Positions 1 through 8,025 of a DNA stretch of 10,308 nt are shown piece after piece. Made by a program: the position numbers and the translations under genes. Numbering within the stretch: the first letter of the stretch is position 1; each line of letters starts with the position of its first letter. Under the pieces are notes generated by a model. That model was not told the origin of the DNA. It was given only the letters and a program-made list of their open reading frames with translations, and searched no databases. Origin of the DNA: Chloroflexota bacterium (GTDB lineage: Bacteria > Chloroflexota > Dehalococcoidia > Tepidiformales > Tepidiformaceae); assembly GCA_963169135.1 (NCBI GenBank), contig CAUJEQ010000181.1, forward strand, positions 1 through 10,308, written 5' to 3'.

Positions 1-539
1 TTCACGAGTTCACGGAAGCCTGGCGGGAGCCGGTTGACCTGCTGGTGAGCCTGCACGCCTGTGACACCGCGACCGACGAGGCGCTGGCAGCCGGGGCGCG
101 GCTGGGCGCCGAGGCCATCGTGCTGGTGCCGTGCTGCCACCAGGAGCTGGCCGACCAGATCGAAGCGAACGCGAAGGCTGGGGAGCTGCCCGCGGCGGAA
201 ACCTGGGCAGCGGTGCTGGCAAGCGGCCTCCAGCGCCACCGCCTGGCGGATATCGTGACCGATAGCCTCCGCGCCTCGGCGCTCGAAGCACTGGGCTACC
301 ACGTCGATGTCGTGGAGTTCGTCTCGCCTGAGGCGACGGCGCGCAACCTGATGCTGCGGGCCGAGCGCCGGACCCCGGGCGATGCGCAGCTGCAGGCGGC
401 CGCGCGCGCCTACGACCGCTACCGGGCACTCGCAGCCGAATGGGGCGTCCGGCCGGCGCTCGAGGGCCTGCTGGGAGAGATGTGGCCCCCGCGGGCGCTG
501 GATCCCCTGCCCGGCATGCAGCGGGCCACGACGCCGTGA
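1..539 (+). CDS. Class I SAM-dependent methyltransferase, C-terminal part (5' truncated by window edge)
   Basis: The reading frame is open from base 3 to the TGA at 537-539 and gives 178 residues without a start, so the N-terminal part lies outside the window. Near the visible N-terminus is VDLLVSLHACDTATDEAL, followed by IVLVPCCHQELADQ. A hydrophobic strand ending in LHAC and a later PCCH is the pattern of the Methyltransf_32 / METTL25-like class I methyltransferases, where the first segment closes the SAM site. The glycine-rich SAM motif I would be upstream and cannot be seen. The rest is Ala/Arg-rich helix ending in a Pro-rich tail. The next gene starts on a GTG that overlaps this stop, which suggests translational coupling with cysM. 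The substrate is unknown; RNA, protein or small molecule are all possible. Family assignment is fairly good, function open. Confidence 0.75.
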   Translation, partial: HEFTEAWREPVDLLVSLHACDTATDEALAAGARLGAEAIVLVPCCHQELADQIEANAKAGELPAAETWAAVLASGLQRHRLADIVTDSLRASALEALGYHVDVVEFVSPEATARNLMLRAERRTPGDAQLQAAARAYDRYRALAAEWGVRPALEGLLGEMWPPRALDPLPGMQRATTP

Positions 540-1498
540 ACGTCTTCACATCGGTGATGGAGTTGGTGGGCAATACGCCGCTGGTGGAGTTGCGGTCGCT
601 CTCTCCGAAGCCCGGTGTGCGCATCTTCGCGAAGCTCGAGGGCCAGAATCCCACCGGCAGCATCAAGGACCGGATCGTGCTGCGGATCCTGCAGGAGGCG
701 CGGAAGTCCGGAGCGCTGGAACCCGGGCAGCGCATCGTCGAGGCATCGACGGGGAACACCGGGGTCGCGCTCGCGCTGTTCGGGCGAATGCTCGGGCACC
801 CGGTGGATGTCTGCGTACCGGACAGCGTGTACCCGGAGATCGAACAATTGCTGCAGGTGTACGGCGCACGGGTGCACCGGGTCCCGCGGCAGGCAGGGAT
901 CAAGACCGCGCGGGAAGTGGCGCTGGTAGTCGCGCGGGAGGAAGGGGCGTACTACCTCGGGCAGTTCGACAGCCCATCGAACGCGCGCGCCCACTACGAG
1001 ACCACGGGCGCCGAGATCCTTGCGGACCTGGATGGCGCCGGACCGGTCGACGTCCTGGTCGCCGGAATGGGGACGGGCGGGACGATCAGCGGTGTAGGCC
1101 GCCGCCTGAAGGAAGCGAACTCCTCGTGCCATGTGTTCGGCGTGGAGCCGCGGCTGGGCGTGCACGTGCAGGGGCTGAAGTCGTTGGACGATGGGTTCAT
1201 CCCGCCAGTGCTCGACGAGGCGGTGCTCGATGGGAAGATCATCGTCGGGAACCGGCATGCGTTTTCCCATGCGCGCCGGGCGATGCTGGAGGAGGGGATC
1301 TTCGGGGGCATCAGCAGCGGGGCGGTGCTCCATGCGGCCCTCCGCGCGGCGAGCCGGATCGAGCGGGGCAACATCGTCGCAATCTTCGCCGACGGGGGCT
1401 GGAAGTACCTGGGCACGGACCTCTGGCAGTCGGACGACGTGGACGATGCCGGCATCGAGGCACACGAAGACCCGCTCGACGACATCCTGTGGTGGTAG
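536..1498 (+). CDS. cysM: PLP-dependent cysteine synthase, CysM type (possibly CysO/O-phosphoserine dependent)
   Basis: This fold type II PLP enzyme makes cysteine from an activated serine and a sulfur donor in the cytoplasm. From the GTG at 536 it has 320 residues, usual for the family. The start reads VNVFTSVMELVGNTPLVEL, like CysK/CysM N-termini, and overlaps the upstream stop by 3 nt; the next ATG is at 557. Visible motifs are NPTGSIKDR with the PLP lysine at K44, the substrate loop STGNTG (71-76), the phosphate-binding GTGGT (179-183) and GISSGA near 258-263. The NPTGSIKDR motif, the EPR...DDGFIP segment (204-223), the GGWKYLGT segment and a C-terminus ending LWW resemble Mycobacterium tuberculosis CysM, which uses O-phosphoserine and the sulfur carrier CysO. 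At the position I align with its phosphate-recognising Arg220 there is Lys215. No CysO or Mec gene is in the window. O-acetylserine sulfhydrylase is the alternative. Confidence 0.92.
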   Translation: MNVFTSVMELVGNTPLVELRSLSPKPGVRIFAKLEGQNPTGSIKDRIVLRILQEARKSGALEPGQRIVEASTGNTGVALALFGRMLGHPVDVCVPDSVYPEIEQLLQVYGARVHRVPRQAGIKTAREVALVVAREEGAYYLGQFDSPSNARAHYETTGAEILADLDGAGPVDVLVAGMGTGGTISGVGRRLKEANSSCHVFGVEPRLGVHVQGLKSLDDGFIPPVLDEAVLDGKIIVGNRHAFSHARRAMLEEGIFGGISSGAVLHAALRAASRIERGNIVAIFADGGWKYLGTDLWQSDDVDDAGIEAHEDPLDDILWW

Positions 1499-1555
1499 TG
1501 CAGGGCGGGCCGGGGGCATAATCGCCCCACTCAAACTCAGGCGGGGGCAAACCGA

Positions 1556-2311
1556 ATGCCGGAATTCACTTCGGATGGCGTGACCATCAACTACATCGAC
1601 GAAGGCCAGGGGGCCCCGATCGTGCTGGTGCACGGTTTCGCGAGCAGCCTGCACGGGAACTGGCGGGCAACCGGGATCGCGGATGCGCTGACAAAATCCG
1701 GGAGACGCGTCGTGGCGCTCGACTGCCGGGGCCACGGGCGCAGCGCCAAGCCCCACGACCCGGAGGCGTATGGCGGGACGAAGATGGCGGACGATGTCCT
1801 CGCCCTGATGGACCATCTCGGCATCCAGCAGGCCGACCTGATGGGGTACAGCATGGGCGGAGGCATTTCGGCTTCGCTGCTGGTCCGCCACCCGGAGCGC
1901 TTCAAGACGGTCATCCTCGCCGGGATCGGGGATGGCATGCTCAGCGGCGGGCCACGGCGGACTGGACTGGCCGAGGGCATGGAAGCGAAAGACGCGAGCG
2001 AAGTGCAGGATGCAACCGCGCGCGGATTCCGGCAGTTCGCGGAACAGAGCGGGAATGACCTGGGCGCGCTCGCGGCGATGCAGCGTTCGGCCCGGGCGCC
2101 GCTCGACGCCTCGAAGCTCGGTGAAGTCCAGCTGCCGGTGCTGGTGCTCATCGGCGCGGAGGACGCGCTGGCGGGGCCGGCAGACCGGCTGGCGGCGGCG
2201 ATTCCGGGCGCCCGCCATGTGGTCGTACCGGGAGACCACCTGAGCGTGTTCCAGAAGCCGGATTACACGGTGGCGGTGGTCTCGTTCCTGGGCGAAGTCT
2301 CACCCGTCTGA
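1556..2311 (+). CDS. Alpha/beta hydrolase
   Basis: A 251-residue single-domain alpha/beta hydrolase, probably cytoplasmic since no signal peptide is visible. The oxyanion region IVLVHGFASS lies at 22-31. The nucleophile elbow GYSMGG puts the catalytic serine at S99. The likely acid is D203 in IGAED, and the base is H228 in PGDHLS, so the catalytic triad is complete. The DCRGHGRSAKP segment (56-66) is typical of esterase, lactonase and C-C hydrolase members, but the specificity cannot be read from sequence. The ATG at 1556 follows a G-run (1543-1547) that may act as a weak ribosome site. The gene lies 57 bp after cysM on the same strand and may be co-transcribed. Its last 12 bases overlap the end of the convergent cupredoxin-like gene. 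Confidence 0.9.
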   Translation: MPEFTSDGVTINYIDEGQGAPIVLVHGFASSLHGNWRATGIADALTKSGRRVVALDCRGHGRSAKPHDPEAYGGTKMADDVLALMDHLGIQQADLMGYSMGGGISASLLVRHPERFKTVILAGIGDGMLSGGPRRTGLAEGMEAKDASEVQDATARGFRQFAEQSGNDLGALAAMQRSARAPLDASKLGEVQLPVLVLIGAEDALAGPADRLAAAIPGARHVVVPGDHLSVFQKPDYTVAVVSFLGEVSPV

Positions 2312-2821
2312 GGCGGGCCCCTGGAGGTGCGGTTCGCTCTCGTCGTGCATGGCGATGCGCTGGCCGACGAACACGGCCAGGCCGAAGGCGAGCCCGAACG
2401 GGAGCCCGAGCATGATCGCCGGGATGATGGTCACGAAAATCGACGGGCGCTCCGAGAGTGTGAATGCGATCGCCCCCGCGGAGTGAAAGCTACAGGCGAC
2501 CTCGCCATCCTTCTGCACGGGCTCGATGGTGATGGTGGTTCCGGGGCGGATGAGCACGCCGCCGATGTAATGCTCGGCTTCGTCGTTATTCGTGATGGTG
2601 AGTTCGCCGGTGCGCCCGAGGTCGAGGTTGGCGGGGATCCCCGGCGCCGGCTTGCCGTCGGCGATGAGTGCCGCGGTCCCGAGGGGGATCACGAGCTCGG
2701 AGAGGTCATCCTTGCCGGCCGGTTCGAGGAGCCACCACCAGAAAACGCTCACGAGCCAGCCGACGGCGATGCCGCCGGCTGCCCACAGGATCCAGTGTTT
2801 TGCTGCCGGGGAAAGCTTCAT
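2300..2821 (-). CDS. Two-helix membrane protein with cupredoxin-like ectodomain, last gene of the oxidase operon
   Basis: This 173-residue protein would not be named by simple homology. It has a hydrophobic helix at about 10-32 rich in Trp, a polar domain at about 35-127, a second hydrophobic helix at about 128-153, and a short acidic C-terminal tail. The polar domain contains ELTITNNDEAEHYIGG (73-88), then RPGTTITIEP, then VACSFHSAGAIAF (108-120). This echoes cupredoxins, where an NN..H strand turn is followed by C-x2-H-x4-M. The putative ligands are H84, C110 and H113, with Ile118 at the position of the axial Met. The H84-C110 spacing of 26 is shorter than in plastocyanin (47). The domain would face outward if both termini are cytoplasmic. 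It lies 18 nt after ctaE and is probably co-transcribed. A GGGAGG sits only one base before the ATG. Possible roles are electron carrier, copper delivery or oxidase accessory subunit; none is proven. Confidence 0.8.
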   Translation of the reverse strand: MKLSPAAKHWILWAAGGIAVGWLVSVFWWWLLEPAGKDDLSELVIPLGTAALIADGKPAPGIPANLDLGRTGELTITNNDEAEHYIGGVLIRPGTTITIEPVQKDGEVACSFHSAGAIAFTLSERPSIFVTIIPAIMLGLPFGLAFGLAVFVGQRIAMHDESEPHLQGPASDG

Positions 2822-2839
2822 GCCTCCCAGTGTACCGGC

Positions 2840-3403
2840 TCAGTTGACGAGGTAGAGCGCCGGGTAAAAGAACACCCAGACAACGTCGACGAAGTGCCAG
2901 TACATCACGGCGCCGGCGATGGGCCAGTGGTCCCTGCTGGTGTAGCGGCCGCGGAGCAACTGGACCCAGACGAGGACAAGGATGCCGATCCCGCTGATCA
3001 CGTGGCTGGCGTGGATGCCGGTCATGGTGAAGAAGAGCGTGCCGAACGCCTCGTCGCGGTGGAAGTGGGCGATGCTCCATTCGTAGCCAACGCCGGCGGC
3101 GAAGAGGACGCCGAGCGCGATGGTGGCGATGAGGCCCCAGTTGGCCAGCTTCCGGTTGTCGTGCTCGATGGCGGTTTCCGCCGTGAACGCGGTCACCGAG
3201 CTGAGCAGCAGGACGATGGTGATGCCCAGGCCGAGAAGCTGGTCGAGCTCTTCGCGCTGGATGCCCTCGAGGTAGAACCGGGCGGTGAGGAGCAGGCCGA
3301 AGAGGACGGACTCGGAGAAGAAGAAGAGCCAGAGTCCGGCCCGGTTGAGCTTGAGGTGGTCGTGGACCGGGCGGTGGGCCTCGGCCGGGGCGATGACCGC
3401 CAT
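2840..3403 (-). CDS. ctaE: Cytochrome c oxidase subunit III
   Basis: A 187-residue integral membrane protein with about five hydrophobic helices, the short form of haem-copper oxidase subunit III. It packs against subunit I and stabilises proton uptake. Diagnostic segments are GLWLFFFSESVLFG with the conserved acid E31, MTGIHASHVISG with H131 and H134, and the C-terminal YWHFVDVVWVFFYPALYL. The N-terminus AEAHRPVHDH carries several His, frequent in bacterial forms. The ATG overlaps the stop of the subunit IV gene by one base (TAATG), and an AGGAGG at 3411-3416 sits seven bases upstream, so translation is well supported and coupled. It is followed by the cupredoxin-like gene after 18 nt. Confidence 0.96.
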   Translation of the reverse strand: MAVIAPAEAHRPVHDHLKLNRAGLWLFFFSESVLFGLLLTARFYLEGIQREELDQLLGLGITIVLLLSSVTAFTAETAIEHDNRKLANWGLIATIALGVLFAAGVGYEWSIAHFHRDEAFGTLFFTMTGIHASHVISGIGILVLVWVQLLRGRYTSRDHWPIAGAVMYWHFVDVVWVFFYPALYLVN

Positions 3404-3606
3404 TAGTGGGCCTCCTCAACCCGCCAGAGGCGGTAGACATGCATGAAGTAGTAGACGATGAGGGCCGCTTTGCCGACGGCGGCGAAGCTCAGGCCGATGA
3501 AGCGGATCGTGTCGTCATCGAAGTTGACCGCGAAGACGTACTCGACAATGGTCAGGACCGCCAGGATGACAGCGACGACCATGCCGGTTTGCATTGCCTT
3601 TTGCAT
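3403..3606 (-). CDS. ctaF: Cytochrome c oxidase subunit IV (small prokaryotic type)
   Basis: A 67-residue protein with two hydrophobic helices, at about 8-27 and 35-56. The second contains GKAALIVYYFMHVYRLW, the hallmark of prokaryotic oxidase subunit IV (COX4_pro family). Many members have about 100 residues and three helices, so this is a short version. The ATG is preceded by GGAG with an eight-base spacer; that GGAG directly follows the ctaD TAA stop. The gene lies between subunits I and III, whereas the common order puts subunit IV last. It has no cofactor ligands, and its role in this family is assembly or stability. Confidence 0.9.
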   Translation of the reverse strand: MQKAMQTGMVVAVILAVLTIVEYVFAVNFDDDTIRFIGLSFAAVGKAALIVYYFMHVYRLWRVEEAH

Positions 3607-3618
3607 CGATAGGTCTCC

Positions 3619-5481
<1,863 letters not shown>

Positions 5482-5485
5482 TGGG

Positions 5486-6259
5486 TCAGTTCCCCCCCTC
5501 GTTCAGACTGGCGAGCCAGCTTTCGAACTCCTGCGGCTCGACGACCCGCACCGGGAACATCATGGTCGCGTGGTCGAGGCCGCAGAGTTCCGTGCACTGG
5601 ACGCGATAGGCCTGGTCGCTGGCGAATTCGCCGAGCTTGTTCGGCTTGACCGTCATGTACGTGGTGCGCCCGGGCATCGCGTCAATCTTCATGCGGAAGG
5701 CCGGGATCCAGAGGGAGTGCACAACATCGGCTGCGTTGACCTCGAACTTGATGGAAGTCTCGTTCGGGAGGACCAGTTCCTTGCCGGCAGCCACGCTGAC
5801 CTGGGTGCCATCGGGGTACTCGAAGAGCCACTGCCACTTGAAGGCGGTGGCCTTGATCGTGACTTCGGCTTCCTGGTCGCCCCAGCCGCTTGCCCCCTTG
5901 TCGCCCTGCTGGAGCTCGGCCAGGCCGGTGAGGCCCGGGTAGATCATGACGAAGATGGCCAGGCCACCCGTGACCGCGAGCCACGCGCGCGGGAACCAGC
6001 CCTGGCCGCGCATCGCCGGGCCGTCCTCGGTGGGTACGGCGGTGCGGATGCGGAACTGCAGGCCCGCGTAAATGAGTACCGCGAACACGAACGTCATGAC
6101 CGGCACCCCCAGCAAGAGGAGGAACCGGAAGATGTCGTCGAAGTCCTGCGCCTCGTGGGAACCCACGGTCGGGTACAGATCAGCGACAACGAGGAGTTCG
6201 CCCACCGCGGTCAATACGACCCACAGCAGGCCGGCTGTGATGAGATGCCTGACGTGCAA
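5486..6259 (-). CDS. ctaC: Cytochrome c oxidase subunit II (CuA-binding), probable TTG start
   Basis: This subunit receives electrons from a donor outside the membrane and passes them to haem a through the dinuclear CuA site. The site is complete: VVHSLW supplies H181, and CTELCGLDHATM supplies C222, E224, C226, H230 and M233 (numbered from the TTG). The aromatic entry patch is KWQWLFEY. There are three hydrophobic segments, at about 5-26, 44-66 and 92-114; the first fits a signal peptide or anchor. No cytochrome c domain is fused at the C-terminus, so this is aa3 rather than caa3. I chose the TTG at 6259 because AGGGAG (6268-6273) lies eight bases upstream, the product then begins with a normal hydrophobic N-terminus, and the 56 codons further upstream have many A/T third bases. 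An ATG at 6427 is the longer alternative (313 residues). First gene of the oxidase operon. Confidence 0.93.
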   Translation of the reverse strand: MHVRHLITAGLLWVVLTAVGELLVVADLYPTVGSHEAQDFDDIFRFLLLLGVPVMTFVFAVLIYAGLQFRIRTAVPTEDGPAMRGQGWFPRAWLAVTGGLAIFVMIYPGLTGLAELQQGDKGASGWGDQEAEVTIKATAFKWQWLFEYPDGTQVSVAAGKELVLPNETSIKFEVNAADVVHSLWIPAFRMKIDAMPGRTTYMTVKPNKLGEFASDQAYRVQCTELCGLDHATMMFPVRVVEPQEFESWLASLNEGGN

Positions 6260-6267
6260 AAGCTGCG

Positions 6268-6273
6268 CTCCCT
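6268..6273 (-). promoter_or_regulatory. Ribosome binding site supporting the ctaC TTG start
   Basis: On the minus strand AGGGAG is followed by an eight-base spacer and then TTG (6259-6257). The ATG at 6427 has no purine-rich site ahead of it. This decides for the shorter ctaC product, though the start is not proven. Confidence 0.55.
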
Positions 6274-6456
6274 GGCCAGCGAGGCTCAAAGATCGTGCGG
6301 CGACTCCCCATTCCGCCGCCGCGGCAGTGCGCATTCTGTCGTGGAAGGTGTCTAAATGGAAATAGGTAAGAGCCTCTTTGTGGGCCTGTTCGCCGGTCCG
6401 CTGAATCTGGCGCAGTTTTGGTGCCATACCGGATTCGGTTTAAGTTCTGAATCCCC

Positions 6457-6463
6457 TATTATT
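6457..6463. promoter_or_regulatory. Candidate shared -10 region for divergent promoters
   Basis: TATTATT sits in the most AT-rich patch of the divergent gap. Read on the plus strand TATTAT matches five of six bases of the TATAAT consensus, and on the minus strand AATAAT also matches five of six. No good -35 hexamer is visible at 16-18 bp on either side; the plus strand has TTCGGT at 6434-6439. It could drive the MFS gene, the oxidase operon, or both. Weak evidence. Confidence 0.3.
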
Positions 6464-6667
6464 CTCGGCGAGGTAAAGCCGTGATGAAGGTCCGCAAACG
6501 CACCAGCCTCATCCCCGCGGCGGCATAGGGGCCGCAAGGGAACTCGCCCTGAGCAGCAACCCGGGCGACGGGCCTGGTCTTCTCCCTGCGTGCCCGCCCC
6601 CTGTCCAGCCGCGAGCGGAACACCCCGGCGAATGCGGGCCACGCGCTTGCCGGGTTCGCCCATCAGC

Positions 6668-6672
6668 AGGAG
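6668..6672 (+). promoter_or_regulatory. Ribosome binding site of the MFS gene
   Basis: AGGAG lies nine bases ahead of the GTG at 6682. It supports the GTG as the start; the product then begins with the short polar leader and first helix usual for MFS exporters. Confidence 0.6.
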
Positions 6673-6681
6673 TCTCATCGC

Positions 6682-7956
6682 GTGCGTTCGCGTCTTCTCA
6701 CTGGCCTCTGGGCCCACCCTGACTTCGTCCGCCTGTGGGCGGGCAACTCCATTTCCGTCTTCGGGTCGCTGATCGGCGGGCTGGCGCTGCAATTCACGGC
6801 TATCCTCTGGCTCGACGCCTCGGCGGCGGAAGTGGCGATCCTCGCGGCCAGCCAGCTCATCCCGGGCTTCCTGGTGAGTATCGCAGCGGGCGTGTGGGTC
6901 GACCGTCTGCGCCGGCGGCCGATCATGATCGCGGCCGATCTGGGGCGGGCGGCCGCCCTGTTCAGCATCCCGATTGCCGCGGGCTTCGACAGCCTGACGA
7001 TGGTGCAGCTGTACGCCGTGGGGCTGGTGGTGAGCACGCTGGCGGTCTTCTTCGATTCGGCCTACCAGTCGTACCTGCCGGCCCTGGTGGAGCGCGAAGA
7101 CCTGATCGAGGGCAACGCGAAGATGCAGGGCACAGCCTCGGCAGTCGAGGTGGTGAGCTTCTCCATCAGCGGCTGGTTGGTGCAGCTCCTGCGTGCGCCG
7201 GGCGCGGTGGCAGTCGATGCGGCGTCGTTCGTGTGCTCAGCGTTCTTCGTGTGGCGCATCCGCACGCCCGAACACGCGCGCCCTTCGCCGGAGGAACAAA
7301 CGGGGTTCGCCACCGAGGCGGCGGACGGTTTCCGGGTGGTGTTCCGCGACGGGCTGCTGCGGCCGATTGCGCTTGCAACCGCGGTCCAGGCACTGGCTTC
7401 CCAGGTCATCAGCGTGCTGTTCCTGCTCTACCTGAGCGGGGAGGTGGGGTTCGAGCCGGGAGTGCTCGGCATGATCTTCGCGATCGGCGGGGTGACTTCG
7501 GTGGCGGGGGCCTGGGTGGCCAACCGGGGAATCCTGCTGTTCGGCGGTGTGGGACCGACGATTGTCGTCTCGGCACTCTTCCGCGCTGGTGGAGCGTTGT
7601 TCATGCCGCTCTGCACCGACGCCGGATGGCTCGGAGTGAGCTTCCTGGTCGCGAACCAGCTGGTGACCGACCCGTTCTGGACGATGTTCAACATCCACGA
7701 CGTGAGCCTCCGCCAGGCGATCACGCCCGAGCGGTTGCAGGGCCGGATGTTCGCGAACTTCCGCCTGCTGGAGTTCGGTTCCGCTTTGGCCGGGACTGCG
7801 CTGGCGGCCGCGCTCGGGGCGACGGTGGGCCTGCGGGCGGGCATGTTCGCGGCGTGCGGTCTGATGTTCGTATCGGTAGCCGTCCTGGCAGCCTCGCCGG
7901 TGATGCGGGTGAGGCATGCCCCGCCGCCGCAGGTGCTGGCCGAGGAAGTGGCCTGA
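6682..7956 (+). CDS. MFS transporter, drug-efflux / MFS_3 (EntS-like) type
   Basis: A 424-residue major facilitator protein with about 12 hydrophobic segments, located in the cytoplasmic membrane and probably a proton-driven exporter. Loop 2-3 contains motif A as GVWVDRLRRRP (70-80), with D74 and R75 conserved, followed by ADLGRA (85-90). The N-terminus HPDFVRLWAGNSISVFGS and the ALVEREDLIEGNAKMQ segment at about 134-149 are typical of the MFS_3 subgroup that includes enterobactin exporter EntS and many macrolide/drug efflux proteins. A cytoplasmic linker with ARPSPEEQ separates the two halves. The substrate is unknown. It is transcribed alone, divergent from ctaC, and ends just before a strong hairpin. 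The C-terminal tail is short and hydrophilic. Confidence 0.92.
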   Translation: MRSRLLTGLWAHPDFVRLWAGNSISVFGSLIGGLALQFTAILWLDASAAEVAILAASQLIPGFLVSIAAGVWVDRLRRRPIMIAADLGRAAALFSIPIAAGFDSLTMVQLYAVGLVVSTLAVFFDSAYQSYLPALVEREDLIEGNAKMQGTASAVEVVSFSISGWLVQLLRAPGAVAVDAASFVCSAFFVWRIRTPEHARPSPEEQTGFATEAADGFRVVFRDGLLRPIALATAVQALASQVISVLFLLYLSGEVGFEPGVLGMIFAIGGVTSVAGAWVANRGILLFGGVGPTIVVSALFRAGGALFMPLCTDAGWLGVSFLVANQLVTDPFWTMFNIHDVSLRQAITPERLQGRMFANFRLLEFGSALAGTALAAALGATVGLRAGMFAACGLMFVSVAVLAASPVMRVRHAPPPQVLAEEVA

Positions 7957-7971
7957 GCGTGGCCGACGACG

Positions 7972-7999
7972 CGAAGCGCCCTCTTTCGAGGGCGCTTCG
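7972..7999. terminator. Bidirectional hairpin terminator between MFS gene and permease operon
   Basis: A perfect 12-bp stem (7972-7983 with 7988-7999) closes a four-base loop, TTTC on the plus strand and GAAA (a GNRA tetraloop) on the minus strand. It begins 16 bp after the MFS stop and ends 26 bp past the convergent dppC-type stop. No T-run follows on either strand, so termination would depend on hairpin strength or other factors. Confidence 0.7.
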
Positions 8000-8025
8000 G
8001 AGTTCGTGACCGGTCCGGGTCGTGC

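Larger units (their letters stand above)
6260..6681. other. Divergent intergenic region between ctaC and the MFS gene
   Basis: About 420 bp without a convincing gene if ctaC starts at 6259. The ctaC frame stays open to an ATG at 6427, but I counted 21 A/T-ending codons in the first 56, against about 8 in the next 57, so this stretch looks non-coding. An AT-rich island at about 6432-6465 is the only promoter-like sequence. Between 6483 and 6572 the plus strand could form four short hairpins in a row. The rest, 6573-6667, is GC-rich with nothing I can name. Confidence 0.6.

Noticed and set aside
1513..1528. Short inverted repeat GGGGC...GCCCC between cysM and the hydrolase gene as a terminator.
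   Set aside because: Only five base pairs, no T-run, and the hydrolase gene follows closely on the same strand. Likely chance.
419..2239. A 606-residue open frame on the minus strand across cysM and the hydrolase gene.
   Set aside because: It is antisense to two clear genes. The product is Arg/Pro/His/Ala-rich without a recognisable domain, as expected from opposite-strand frames in GC-rich genes.
2327..3406. A 359-residue plus-strand frame antisense to the cupredoxin-like gene and ctaE.
   Set aside because: Shadow of two membrane protein genes, with the same biased acidic composition as the ctaD antisense frame.
6517..6585. Possible SAM-I or TPP riboswitch, from CCCTGAGCAGCAACCC and nearby motifs.
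   Set aside because: The TPP CTGAGA and GAACCTGAT boxes and the SAM-I downstream conserved core are missing. Only generic short matches remain.
6735..8009. A 424-residue plus-strand frame overlapping the MFS gene in another phase.
   Set aside because: Gly/Arg/Pro-rich shadow without membrane segments. The MFS frame has clear motif A and helices.
8008..8015. Palindrome GACCGGTC as an operator.
   Set aside because: Eight bases only, located between two convergent gene ends where no promoter is expected.
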